DNA from: Chrysopilus asiliformis
Taxonomy: Eukaryota > Arthropoda > Insecta > Diptera > Rhagionidae
DNA: 64,000 nt
Reading direction: 5' to 3'
Assembly (NCBI GenBank): GCA_964034945.1
Contig: OZ035960.1
Coordinates: 87,156,348 to 87,220,347 of the forward strand
Numbering within the stretch: position 1 is the first letter of the stretch; each line of letters starts with the position of its first letter. Below are positions 1 to 11,451 of this stretch, one piece after another. Both the position numbers and the translations under genes were made by a program. The notes beneath the pieces were generated by a model. It was not told where the DNA came from. It made no database searches and saw only the letters and a list, made by a program, of their open reading frames with translations.

Positions 1-127
1 ATGACAAGCAACAAACGAATTTCACAAGACTCCCGAACGAAAAATTTTGTGAGATACACGATTTACCTTAAATTCTTGATTTTCCGCCATCTTGAAAGTC
101 AGAAATGTCAAATTACTGACTTGTCTG

Positions 128-875
128 CAGAGATGCAAACCGGTTTTTGAACCGAACCAAAAACCAGAATTTTTTTTATTGGTTCGGTTCGGTTCAGTTT
201 ATATTTAAATATTTAGGATTGAAATTTTTTTATTATCGACCATATAATTTTTTGAAGTTCTTGCTGTCGGATAAACGGGCCAACACTGAAGATGTTCTGC
301 TTGAAGATATCTTGTTAATAAATTTAAATAGCAAATAACTGAACGTTAATTTATATATCGATATATCGTCAGCTTAAAGTGAATTTTTGCTAAGTCCAAA
401 TAATGAAATTTTACAAAGGAGCAAAAAAAGCCTTGTTAAATCAATTTAATTTTCATTTAAAGAAAACTGAAAATTGACTGAGAATTAAATGAAGCTCAGT
501 TTTCTTTTAATCAGACTCAGTTTTCTTTAAATGAAAATTAAATTGATTTAACAAGGCTTTTTTTGCTCCTTTGTAAAATTTTATATTTTGAACTTAGCAC
601 AAATTCACTTTAAGCTGACGATATATCATATCCATATACCAAAAATCGATTTTTTTTTATTTTGTTAAATAAGACTGAATTGTTATTTTTTTGTTTTTTT
701 ACTTTTTTAAAATAAATTTTTTCAATCGAGTTTTTTGTCTGAACCAAAACCGAACCAAAACCGAACCAAAACCAAGCTCTTTGAACCAAAACCGAACCAA
801 AACCATAAATTTCAAAACTTGGAAACCAAAACCAAAACCGAACCTTTTTCAAAAAACATTTGGTTTGCATCTCTG
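128..875. mobile_element. Non-autonomous hAT-type element with 8-bp target duplication
   Basis: The terminal inverted repeats are CAGAGATGCAAACC at the left and its complement GGTTTGCATCTCTG at the right. The element is flanked by a perfect 8-bp direct repeat, CTTGTCTG, at 120-127 and 876-883. An 8-bp duplication and a CAG-type end are the hallmarks of the hAT superfamily. Both subterminal regions are rich in GAACC/AACCG motifs on opposite strands. No transposase is encoded. The interior holds a foldback element at 360-627. Confidence 0.85.
360..627. mobile_element. Foldback (long inverted repeat) element nested in hAT element
   Basis: Two near-complementary arms of about 115 bases (about 360-475 and 512-627) surround a short centre. 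The outer ends are GATATATCGTCAGC and GCTGACGATATATC. The arms contain AAGGAGCAAAAAAAGCC and its complement. There is no coding capacity. Because GATATATC is itself a palindrome, the target duplication cannot be told apart from the arm ends. Confidence 0.75.
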
Positions 876-2790
876 CTTGTCTGTAGGTACTGACTACAAA
901 AAAGTCCCGTCAGTACAGACTTGCCAATGTCAGTAAGCATTTACACGAGACTGTGTCAGCTCTACAGTCGCGTGTACGGTCGCGTGTAAGTCCGCAACAT
1001 GTCAGCGTATATGTATGTATGTGTGTGTGTGTGTGTGTGTGTACGTGTCTTCGTATGTATGTTTGAATGTGTGTCGTAAAAATTTCTAATATCACTTTCT
1101 ACCAGTAAACCTCAACTGATTTTGATGCGGTTTTTTGCATTTGAAATCTAATTTCGTCCCATCGATCCCTAATAAAGGATTCACATTTTGGATAAAGAAC
1201 GTATGGTCCTTTATTTCGAATCAAGGACGTTTAGATAAAATTACAAAAGAACTTTACTTATTGTAATAGAACATACCGTTCTCAAATAAAATCAAAAAAA
1301 AAAACCTAATTGAATTTTTTTATGCAACAAACACGCAGTTTTTCGATATAATTTTTCTGGAAACACTTAATCGGTTGTAGAGTCTGACAAATGTTGAGTT
1401 ATCTTTGCTGTTGAAAATATCAGCAACCCCCGTATGTGTAAGAACTCACTTTCGGCTTCTGTACTATTTTTTTTTATTTATGGAAACATATTCAAACAAT
1501 CGTACAAGTTTCACACTTCAAAGAATATTTTTGTTAACGTACACCACCTCTTCGAAGAAAAAAAAACCCTTAACCATAGGGATTCAGCCACATCAAAGGG
1601 AATCATTAAAAAATTAACTACAGGAAACTATTGTATAAGAACTTAATGACAGTATAAAATGCACAATAAAAGGCACACATATCTACAGAAAAGGACTCTG
1701 AAATTCTTTAAGCAGCACAAGGCTTCGATTTTATGGCATACTTCCCACTTTTCTTAGGATCATTACAAAACTTTATTATAATTTATTTCTAATCGTATAT
1801 TTTTTTTTTGATTTTTTTTAGTTTTTTAACAGATGTCGATTTTATCTGAAGTATTTTACGATTTTTTGGGGCCATTGTTGTGGTTCCTCGTTTTATTATT
1901 GTAACTAAAACTGAGAAAGATACACATTGAAATTGAAATCGGACACAAAAATTCGTCTAAAGGGGGGGCACGGGGGATTTTTCAAATACAAAGAAAAGGG
2001 AATCGAAACTGATCGTGTGACTGATCCGATTAGTGATTGATACCCAATCCTAGCGAAGATAACCAAAGAAATAATTATATTCAACGTTATTTTGTGCCAT
2101 GTAATTAACGACTACTAAAATAAGAAGTTCTCGTCTGAGCCGCCAAAAGGCATCGTAAAGTGATTAAATCACTTCACTTGATCGCTCATTCACTTTTATG
2201 GAATGAATATGTTTAGTTCTTATGATAACTGACAACTTAAGATTTTTTCACATAATTTTTTTTTTTTTAATTTTTATGACTGGTTCAGTTGACAATAATT
2301 AAAAACCGTTCGCTGAACTTCTGTCATAAAATTGTATATTTATCTGCATTCCACACCGATTTGCTTTCCCTATTTGTAGATTGATTTCAAAAAAATTAAA
2401 CGTATTATATTGCATTCAAAATTATTAAAATGGAATGCGATTAAGCATTATTCCTTCATTAGTCTTACGTGTTAAGTCTGCATAATATGTAAGGTATTCA
2501 ATAAAAGGATTTCGTTTTTGCATTGCAGATCAGTAGCCAAACATGAGTTCAATTAAATATTTGCCAATTTTACAAAAACTGGGGGTAAAACATTTATTTT
2601 AATTTTTATAAATATAAATGCGTTTTTTATTAAATGAATACACTAATAATAAAAAAACACGCATTTTAGTTTGACTCTAATTTTTAGTGTCACAAAAATT
2701 AAAACTGTATTGTAACTTATGCAAAATAACTCTCGCTTAATTAATCTGTTGTTCCAAGTGACGTCATTCGAATAAAGGGCTGTGCTGATA
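876..2790. other. A+T-rich non-coding stretch with a TG microsatellite
   Basis: Poly-A/T tracts dominate. A (TG)n microsatellite lies at about 1021-1042. No ORF here resembles a protein. Nothing else can be supported. Confidence 0.5.
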
Positions 2791-2881
2791 AAGGGTCTTT
2801 TAATCAGGGCGTACGATTTTTAAATGTGAATAAAACACATTTATTTTTTTATTTGTTTGAAAGAATATTTTATGGCATTAA

Positions 2882-4061
2882 CCCTTAATTTATGAGGTGA
2901 AAAAATATGCGTAAATGATGAGGTGGGGTCCAATGGACCCACATTTTTAAAGTTAATTTAAAATTAAAATAAAACTAATTTTGTTTAATTTAGTAAAAAT
3001 TCAGGTGGTTTTATTCAGTAAGCAATAAAAAAATCACAGTTCCATGTAATAATACTAAAAAAACATTATTTTTTATTCATTTAAAACTTAATGTTCAAAA
3101 ATCAATATAAAAAGAACACTATTCTGTCCTTCACAAAAAAAAATATAAAAATAAAAGAATAACCAAAAAAAAATTAACAATCATAATCTCAAGTTATTTT
3201 TCATTATAAATTAATTTTCATAAAAAAAAAAAATTAAAGCCAAAAAAATTTTGGACGGCATTCAAATCCAGAAAAAAATTTACTGCTCAAGGCATGTTTC
3301 GCCTGTATGTTTGGCTCGTAATTTATCAAGCTTCTCGTTGGTCCATTTCAAGATTAAGCTCAACATGTCGTTATTGAAAATGCATTCAAATGCATCAAGA
3401 ATATTATTTGGATTGATGGTCCTTGCTACTTGCCTTAGAGTAGGCAGTCTTAAGATATTATGAGGTGTACGAACGTTTTTTGTTGCCTCAATTTTAGCCC
3501 ATTTAAATCTGTTTTTCCCATAAAAATAGTTGGAATGTAAAGATCCTACCATATCATCTTCTGCAAACTCTTCATCAGATGCGTCCGAAATTGTGGAATT
3601 GGTATCATGTTCTGATAACAAGAAATCGCCATCATCAAGGTCTGAACATTCATCATCAGACGGGCTGCTAGTCTGCAAATTTGGCAAAACTGGTATCTCA
3701 GTGTCACTTTCTTCCGCTTCTTGCATCCATTGCAATATAATTTCACATGTACCACGGTCACTGACATTAACGTTACTGCAATCAGCTTTATATGTGGCCA
3801 TTTTGGTTGCAAAACTAAAAACAAAAAAAGATAAAAAAAATAAAAAAATAACTTAATTGATGAGGTGGGGTCCATTGGACCCACATGATCCAAATGCACT
3901 ACGTTCTAATCACATACCGAATCCGTGCTTTTAACTCGGCATGCAACACCATACTGTATGAAGGTACCGAAGATTTCAGAGTCACTGTGCTGAAAACATG
4001 AGAGCTAGCAACGAGAGAAAAGTCAATGTGGGTCCACTGGACCCACCTCATCAATTAAGGG
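2882..4061 (-). mobile_element. piggyBac-like deletion derivative, nested in mariner copy 1
   Basis: TTAA flanks both sides (2878-2881 and 4062-4065), which is the fixed piggyBac target duplication. The ends are CCCTTAATTTATGAGGTG and CACCTCATCAATTAAGGG, inverted repeats of about 18 bases. A motif of the form GATGAGGTGGGGTCCA...TGGACCCACAT recurs near 2917-2943 and 3860-3888, and in inverted form near 4027-4052. At 1180 bp the element is much shorter than an autonomous piggyBac of 2-3 kb. It encodes only the transposase amino end. Confidence 0.87.
3280..3801 (-). pseudogene. piggyBac transposase, N-terminal part only
   Basis: This is a 173-residue reading frame inside the TTAA-flanked element. 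Residues 1-85 are acidic and Ser/Asp-rich, as in many PiggyBac-family N-termini. The segment around residues 92-105 (YFYGKNRFKWAK) and the later HNILRLPTLRQVA, AFECIFNNDML and LKWTNEKL segments follow the order seen at the start of the piggyBac transposase core domain. PiggyBac transposases usually run to about 550-600 residues, so the catalytic Asp-rich core and the C-terminal Cys-rich domain are missing. The frame ends at an ordinary stop 12 residues after WTNEKLDKLRAKH. The element was therefore internally deleted rather than eroded. The encoded fragment could not catalyse transposition. Whether it is made, or could act as a dominant-negative or DNA-binding peptide, is unknown. Confidence 0.8.
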
Positions 4062-4074
4062 TTAAGTATGGAAC

Positions 4075-4746
4075 ATAACGTCATTCAAATATCCGCCAGG
4101 GCTTTGTTTGGTGGCACGTATTCGGGAGGTCTAATTTTCGATTACTATGTCGTATAAATCTGGCTGAATTTGCTGGATGTCGTTCGTTATGTTGGCTTTG
4201 AGGGCATCAATTGTGTGCTATTTATTCGCATAGACCTGCGATTCAAGATAGCCCCAAAGGAAGAAGTCTAAAGGCGTTAAATCGCACGATCTCGATGGCC
4301 AGTTGACGTCGCCGCCGCGCGAGATAACCATGACGTCAAATCGCTCGTGCAGAATGTCCATCGTGGCATGCGCTGTGTGGCATGTAGCGCCGTCCTGTTG
4401 GAACCACACATTGGTATCCATATTATCCAGTTTAGGCCACGAGAAGTTACTTATCATCGATTTGTAGCGCTCGCTGTGGACGGTTATGGCAATGCCAGTT
4501 TCGTTTTGGAAGAAGTACGTATCGATGATTCCGCCCGACCAAAATCCGCCCCAAACAACGACTTTCTCGGGATGCATTTGGTGCTGGTGTATCTCGTGTG
4601 GATTGGTATCGCCCCAAATCTGACAATTTTGCTTGTTCACATATCCATTCATCCAAAAATGAACCTCGTCGCTAAAGATGAGTTTTTTTGCGAAATTTGG
4701 GTGATTTGATCATTTGCACACATTGTTCAACACTATAACCTTCCAT
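4075..4746 (-). pseudogene. Mariner/Tc1 transposase, internally deleted and frameshifted
   Basis: On the minus strand the start codon is at 4746-4744 (MEGYSVEQCVQM), a typical mariner N-terminus. Soon after, the sequence jumps to the catalytic domain in another frame: LIFSDEVHFW (first Asp), then FQQDGATCHTA (second Asp), then RSCDLTPLDFFLWGY (third Asp). The helix-turn-helix region between start and catalytic domain is therefore deleted. By my count 36 residues separate the second and third Asp, against 34 in classic mariner. The frame is stopped right after VYANK at 4218. The remaining C-terminal codons, about TIDALKANITNDIQQ onward, follow the stop as decayed sequence up to about 4075. The host element was then hit by piggyBac just beyond the transposase end. 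Confidence 0.8.
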
Positions 4747-4858
4747 GGTGATTTGCCATACACTACTAAACAATTCACAACAAATTTGACAGATGTTGCT
4801 TTAACAACATGGCCGCTATAACCTAACCAACTTCGAGCGTCCTTATTGAAAGACCCTT

Positions 4859-6911
4859 GACTAACCATATATCAACTTAATTGCGGCGATCCTTTTCATC
4901 CTTACCAGATAGAAAAAAATATTTCTAGATGGTGCTAAAACAACAAATTCCTAATATAAATGATAACGGCGTGAAGATAAATTCAATTCTTGGGTTACTT
5001 TCTGTCAAATTAGTGACTCGAGTAAAATAAACTTCTCAATTTTATTAAGTGATCTCATTGAAAGTGACATTTCTCCGCTTTCAATGGGTTTCTTATCCTT
5101 TAGACTGAACCAACCGTTAAAGACACAATCCTTCGTATCCTGTGACAATTGGTTTTTTTTTTAAACTCGAACCTATCAATTAGATGCGTTTTATCGCTAA
5201 TCAAGATCAAAAGATGAAACTAAAGAAAGGCGGCAAATGAAAAAAAAATGGAGAAAGGATAACTTCAACGAGATAAACGTGATGTTGTTGACGGAAACCC
5301 CTTTTCATTAATCTGACCGAGAACGAGAATAACTCTACACATACAAAAGCAACAAAAAAAAATATCACATACACTTTCAGACAACCACAAGAAAATAGTC
5401 TTGTCTACGAAATTTTGAAAAGAATTTTTACTCGTCGATCGCACGGACAATTTCAAAAGCCTTTACCGTGCGTTTGTTTTTTGACGCGACGTTTCATTTA
5501 CAGACTGTGACTAACCGAATGTTATTTTGAATTAGCAATCCACGAGCAATAATAGACACTAATGCTAGTCAGTTTTCCCATTTTCCACTTTGTTATTTTT
5601 AAGTTCTGATTCTAATTTTAATTCTAATTACAGATACGGTACGTCGATTGATAGAACTTTCCCCTGTTTCCTTCAGTTGATTTGATAAATTTAAATTTAA
5701 AAGTTTTAGGTATTTTATTAATTCTTTGACTTTATTTAATTTTAAATCCTACAAAATATGTCCAAAAATATACAACAAATATATTAAAGTTGAAAACTAT
5801 AAAATTAACATTCTCACTAATTTTTATTAGTTTAAATCATTTAATTCATTTTTCTTCAACAAAACTACTTTGTGATATTTGAAATCATGTAAATATCTGA
5901 ACATAGCAAAACAACTGGATTGTGATCACTTAAAAAGCAACAAAAAAAACGCTGGCCTCTTGTTAAAGTTATCTTCATTTTTCCTGTCACATAAATTTTC
6001 GGGAATTATGTGAAAGATGGTTTTCAGACAAATATAAAGAGTTCTTCCTACCTACATACACATATTTATCACCCAATCACCAAAAATGAACAACATTTTA
6101 GCAGTCAATCTTTTACAAACATTGCGCTATCTAACCCATGAAGCAGGTGGTAACTATCGAAATTTACGATTTAATTCAACAATATCCTCGTATATAAATT
6201 CCCACAGAATTTCCATAGCATTTTTGTACGTTTTACACGAGAAAGTCAAGAGCGTGACAAAATGCTGCACACGTGCCCCTATCATCGCATATTATGTTGC
6301 ATTTCCAACTCCAATGAATCTGTATTACAAGAACATATTAGATAATCGTTATATTAATAGTCTGTTATTTTTATGATTATACATGCTAAAAATTAAGTTG
6401 AAAAGGATACATAAAGTCATTAACGTCTAATAAAATTATGAGGAAATATGAATTAAAGTTCTTTATTTTTGAAAATTATTTCCAAACGTTTTTTTTTTAA
6501 ATCTTTAACAAATATATTCATGTTAAAATATTTTTGATTCGTAATTTTCTACAACATTGGAGAAGTTTTTATACTATTTTTGTCTTTCAGTAGCTATTTT
6601 TGCTTTCACAAAAAAAGTGATTCACATGAAGACAATCACAACGAATAAATTTGGACAATTAAGGAAAAATATAACCCACTTGTAACAAAAACACATTTTA
6701 TGGGTCTATCTTGAAAATATTCAAAAGATCACTCAAACTCACACTCAGAAAGTCACTCACTTATGAGTCATATTCTACACACTTTTTGTCTTGACAATAA
6801 GAAATTTCATTTTTCAGCGTAAATTAATCTTACTAAAAAGATCTTAAAAATCAAAGGTTTAATCTTACTAGAAAGGTTTTAAAAATCAAAAAAAAATCAA
6901 AAAATGTGAAG
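4859..6911. other. A+T-rich non-coding stretch
   Basis: No gene or repeat can be supported. A 96-codon open frame at 6086-6376 has no recognisable domain and the base composition of its surroundings. Confidence 0.45.
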
Positions 6912-7515
6912 AAAACATAAGATAAGCAACAATTTCCATGGGCCAATCATCAAATACTCTATATGATGACAGACAAAATGTTTATTTAAAAAAAATCCAC
7001 TTGTATAGGAGAGGGGGGAAAGAAGTGGTCCGATTGGAGTTTGATGTCTGGAACGATTATGTGAAATCATATTCTAAACACATTTTACTTTAAAAAAATT
7101 TTCAATACGACTAACTCTTTTCGAGAAAATAGAATAAAATTAATAATTTTTTTATGGGAGAGGGCGGAAGGAGTGATCCAACTGAATTTTGATATACAGA
7201 TAAGTTATGTAAAATCATATTTTAACACAAATAATTTTAAACACATTCATCCTTATAATTTTTTCGATATGATGCAGTGTTTGAGAAAACAGGAAAAAAG
7301 CATTCCATTTGTATGGGAGATGGAGGAAGCAGTGATCGGATTGGATCTTTATATATGGATAGGTTATGTAAAATTTTACCTTTATAAATTTTTCAATATG
7401 ACGCACCGTTTTCGAGAAAATTGCAAAAAACTATGTCGTTTATATGTAGTCTAGTCATTTAGCAGAAACACAACTATACAAAATTTGAAGTCTCTAGCTC
7501 AGCGCTCTGAAGCCA
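6912..7515 (-). mobile_element. H2 (DINE/Helentron-like) element, 5'-truncated, with internal tandem units
   Basis: The 3' terminus on the minus strand reads TTGTTGCTTATCTTATGTTT, matching other H2 copies. The interior has about three imperfect tandem units of about 170-180 bases. Each carries TATGGGAGAGG, GTGATCCGATTGGAT, TTATGTAAAATCATATT and ACGCACCGTTTTCGAGAAAA-like blocks. The copy stops in the GTCTCTAGCTC block before the GTCY microsatellite. It is non-coding. Confidence 0.7.
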
Positions 7516-7556
7516 TGTGCACCAAGGGCATTTTCGCAGCTCAAATTGCCCTCTTA

Positions 7557-8589
7557 CACGGTAAAAACTGGAGTCTAATTTTAAGACTTTTTCCTTCTAT
7601 TTTTTAAACTTTTGAAAGTTTAGTGGAATTTTAAACCATTTTCTCTATTTTTAAAACTTTTTGAAAGTTTAGAGTATATTTTAGTCGAAAAGTTTAATAT
7701 TTAGTGAGTTTCGGTTTATTTTTAAGACTATAGTTTAAAAAGTAAACTTTTTCTTTCTTAAAAATTTGTTTTAAACCTCTCCGCCTTATTTCTAGACTTT
7801 TAATCGAAATATTAGACCTATAAGTTTGAGAACTAAACCTTGTAAGTTTTACTTCAATTCGGATAAAATTGAATTAAACTTTTTGTCTAATATTTAGTCT
7901 TTTCAGTTTATTTTTCTTTTTCAAATTCATCAGTCGGTCGGTCAATTTTTAGAAAAGTCGCGAGGCTCGAATTCGACTTTTCGGTCTAAAAACAAAACTT
8001 CAAAGTCTACAATTTATTCAGTTTTAGAAAATTGTGACTACTTTTTAATCGTTTCAGCCTATAATTAAAACTCATTATTCTAAAATTTAGAAAGTAAAGT
8101 CTGGAATTGGTTTATTTTAGAAGTCTGAGTATATTTTCTATACATATTAATCTAAAATTAAGAATTTAATTCGCGGGCGTGGATGGCTCAGTTAGCTAAG
8201 TGCTTGCCTTGTGATCCAAAGAGCAGTGGTTCAAATCCCACTCAGGGCAAAAATAATTCGGCTTGAATTTGAATTTGGAACTTTTCTGCTCATGGACCTA
8301 AACACTTCGGCATTAGAGGCAATTTCCCTAAGCTCCTGGCATAAACATAAAAAAAAAGTTTGAAATTTAAACTTCGAAGTCTAAATTTGAGTCAGTTTTA
8401 GAAAATTGTAACTACTTTTTAGTAATTTCAGTTTGAAATTAAAACTTTTAAGTCTTAAATTTAGACCGGATAATACTATTTAAAAGGAAAATAATTTCAA
8501 ACTTTTAAAGTTTGATTTTTAGGCTCAAAAAGGTGTTGACCTATATGTAGGAAAAAAAGTCTTAAAATTAGACTCCAGTTTTTACCGTG
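7557..8589. mobile_element. CACGG-ended DNA transposon (MITE-like), about 1.03 kb
   Basis: The terminal inverted repeats begin CACGGTAAAAACTGGAGTCT and end with the exact complement. They extend for about 36 bases into TTTTAAGACTTTTT. TA precedes and follows the element. The interior repeats AAACTTTTAAAGTTT-like motifs and encodes nothing. A tRNA-derived SINE has inserted near the right end. The superfamily is not certain. Confidence 0.78.
8172..8356 (+). mobile_element. tRNA-derived SINE
   Basis: The 5' part (8172-8246) is tRNA-like. An A box, TGGCTCAGTTAGC, starts at 8184. A perfect B box, GGTTCAAATCC, lies at 8228-8238. The arms around TTGTGAT suggest descent from a tRNA with anticodon GTG, though base pairing is imperfect. 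A tRNA-unrelated region follows, ending CTTCGGCATTAGAGGC, TTTCCCTAAGCTCCTGG and a short A-rich tail. That 3' segment resembles the 3' UTR of the LINE fragment at 19018-19310. A tentative target duplication is AGAATTTAA / GAAATTTAA. Confidence 0.78.
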
Positions 8590-9247
8590 TATCCATCGAT
8601 TCTTCATGCTACCCGTTTCATTCTGGCTTGTACGAAAACTGCATACATACGCATATGAAAGAAATAATCTGTTTCACCATGCATATAACCCGTTCTGCTT
8701 CCACTTGTGCATTTTACATACCATGGAGCTTTGCTGAGTTCTAAGTGAGGCCATTTATGCGAGAGATTTTTATTAGCTCAGTTGTCATTAGGACAATGAC
8801 TGAAGCGGTGGTGTATTTCGCGTTGCGAAACGTAGCGAAAAAATTAACACTGCTAAAAATCATAAAGCGTATTGTCTCAAAAGACGACACGAGTTTTGGA
8901 CATGAGTGTTTCTTTTTTCGGTTTGATAAAACAATGCAATGTTTAATATGATTTCAGGGAATTAAAACAACAAAAAATACGATTTAAATAGGCGTTTAAG
9001 TAACTCCATAAAATATCAATTGATCAAATGAATATTTTTGATTTTAATAATTTCATTTTTATTTTCCGATTGTGATTCGGAGATTTAACATAAAATTTTT
9101 TCTTTGTCAAACCTATTTTTAACGTAAAGTAACCGTGTGTCAAAACCAAAAATAACGAAAAAGAGCTTTCAACAAAGTTTGAACTAGGCTCGGAGAGCAA
9201 GCCATATAAACAAGTAAATCGCTTGTCAGTGGTAGTGGATGCCCGAG
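8590..9247. other. Non-coding stretch
   Basis: No supported gene. A short open frame at 8745-8951 has no recognisable motif. Confidence 0.4.
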
Positions 9248-9460
9248 AACTTTCAAAGCTTTCCTGGCCCTGCTCTAGCTCAATCCTTTCGAAAGCTATG
9301 GTGTTCACGGACCGGTAGACGGCCGGACAAACGTACGGATAGACGGACATGCGGAAATCAAAATCTTTTGTCATCCCTGACACCCTTGTGTAGCTCATTT
9401 TAGTGTCCGATGATCAAACCTTATATACTTATATATAATATATCATATAGGTTAAAAAAA
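9248..9460 (-). mobile_element. H2-like element fragment (5' half)
   Basis: The fragment carries CTCTAGCTCAATCCTTTCGAAAG, a decayed GTCY tract (GACGGACATGCGGAAATCAA), a CACCCTTGTGTAG block and the TATATAATATATCATATAGG end. These are in the order of other H2 copies on the minus strand. It is non-coding. Confidence 0.6.
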
Positions 9461-10867
9461 ATAATTTTAGGGTGGGGGGAGGTGGGAAGAATTTTGTCTA
9501 CCTTCAATCAATGTACTTTTAAATAAAAAAAGTGAATGGTCTTACTATATCTTAATCTATTCTAAATAAACCGCTAATAGATTTTGTGTAACTTTATTAG
9601 AAACTCGTGAAACCATGAAAAATAGATATGAAAAGCCAAACCCAGTTATAAAGGTCATAAAAAAATCATAACAAAAGAGAGCTTAAATTAAATAAACGGA
9701 TAATCCAAAGTAAACATATTAAATCACACCCCAATTTAGCAAAAGTAAAATTGATTTACAGTTTAATTTAAATATTAATACAGCATTGTTAATACAAGAA
9801 TACGATCACGATTAATTTTTTTTTAATTCCTTAGATCTTGCCTTGAACCTGAATGTGGTGATTGCGTAACACAATTCACTTAAATTTCTCATCTATTTTA
9901 AATTTTAATAGCCATGACATTTTTATTTTTGTAACGCCAAAAGAAACTATTAAAAATTATTATAGGTGATGACAAGAAGCAACAACAATCGTCATGTCAA
10001 TTCAAGTATCATAAATGTTTAAGACTTTTTTTTTTGGATAAAACTAAATAAATATATTTAAAAAAAAGAATAAAAAAAAACTAAATATTTGAAAAATCTC
10101 AATTCTCGTTGCGGGTAAAAAGAATCACTCGTTTACATAAATCAAAAACGATAAAATTGATATGACGAGTTTTCACAGTCATACGTCTAATCAAAAATTA
10201 TAACCAAAACAAACCCCGAAATTTTGTACAAAAAACTGCTAATAAAAACTCGCAATTTGTCCAAATTTCACAGTTGAACAATTTAATCAACATGAAAGAA
10301 TGTGAAGTGAATTTTGAACCGAAGTGATCTTCTCATCCCCAAGTGTTTAGTTGTCAACTATTTGATCTATGACTTGTTCTGTTGACAAAAAAAAATTTTT
10401 TTTTGATCTAACCGTCTAACCGTCAACCATCATTCATTATAATCGTTGATGATGAAGAAGAGACGCCAAGTTTGACGCCGGACAGCCGGACATTGAAAGA
10501 ACTCTGGAATTCGTAATTTTTTGTCAGTTCTTTGAGCAAAAAAGGGAGGAAATAGAAAATTCATCAACGTCTTATAAATTATGGTAATTTCGAGGCAAAT
10601 TAATTAGAGCAAATCATTTTTTCTATCGTTATCTTTTGAATTTTATACATTTCATACTATTACTTTTTATATTGCTAATTATATCTGACGAAATATTGCG
10701 CTTATTCTTTTGAGAGTAATATGAAAAATCCGTTGTTATAAAAATATTCATACATTTTAAATACATCAATTCAGACATTAATCCATATGTGTAAAATTTA
10801 GGCAATTAGTCAACAAAAAAAAGCTAATCGTTTTCGTGGAAAACAGATTTTTTTTAAAGCTCATATA
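9461..10867. other. A+T-rich non-coding stretch
   Basis: I see no gene and no clear repeat. Confidence 0.45.
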
Positions 10868-11394
10868 CAGTGAGACCACCGATAAAAGGGCATCCTATAT
10901 ATGGAAATTTTTTTTAAACAGACACATTGCCAGCCACCAATTTCGAGATTCCAATGTCACAATTTTTTGTTTACTAATTTCAATACCCGGACAAAAACCC
11001 TAGAAGCATAAGGGTACGTCCATAGTGGTCATAAAATTAGCTTTATCGCTTTCCAGCCGCCGGTTAAAATTAACACGAGTATGAATTCTTGCGTCCATAG
11101 TGAACCGGCTTCTTGCTTTCATAAGAATCAGCCGGCGTTTACCAGCTTTTACCGAAATCAATTTTTAATTCTTGTTAACGCCAGTAACCAGCTAGAAGCC
11201 TGTTTTGACAGTTGTTGACGTGAAAGTGCCATCGTATCTGCAGTACAGGCGCGAGATTCACTATGACCATCACCTGCTAGAATCACGCTGGTTATAAGTA
11301 CCGGCGTGAATCTCGCTGGAAAGCTGGTGCGCGAGAAAGCGAGAAGCTGGTCACATAAGGATACATTTATCAGAAGGCTATTTCGATTTATCAC
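10868..11394. repeat. Pogo-like transposon end and a GC-richer inverted-repeat region
   Basis: CAGTGAGACCACCGATAAAA at 10868 resembles the CAGTG..ACC...GATAA termini of pogo/Tigger elements, and a related end lies at 39350. From about 11020 to 11390 the sequence is GC-richer. It repeats GTCCATAGTG, CCAGCTxG and GAATCTCGCTGG motifs in both orientations, as decayed MITEs do. Full boundaries could not be fixed. Confidence 0.4.
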
Positions 11395-11451
11395 AAATTA
11401 AGAAATTTTCATTACCAATTCTCGATGCTGCATTATTTTTTTTTGCATATA

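Larger units (their letters stand above)
2791..4858 (-). mobile_element. Mariner-type element, copy 1, interrupted by a piggyBac derivative
   Basis: The left end starts AAGGGTCTTTTAATCAGG after a TA. The right end is CCTTATTGAAAGACCCTT. The same GGGTCTTTCAA terminus bounds the copies at 11452 and 15313, where TA is present on both sides. The transposase lies on the minus strand in the right part. A TTAA-flanked element at 2882-4061 sits between the transposase 3' end and the left terminus. The TA duplication is intact at the left and decayed at the right. Confidence 0.8.

Noticed and set aside
910..1095. His/Thr-rich frame at the TG microsatellite
   Set aside because: It is generated by the (TG)n repeat.
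4347..4709. 120-codon frame on the plus strand
   Set aside because: It is antisense to the mariner transposase remnant, whose catalytic motifs are clear on the minus strand.
8172..8246. A functional tRNA gene
   Set aside because: A and B boxes are good, but acceptor and anticodon stems pair poorly and the sequence continues into a SINE body and A-rich tail.
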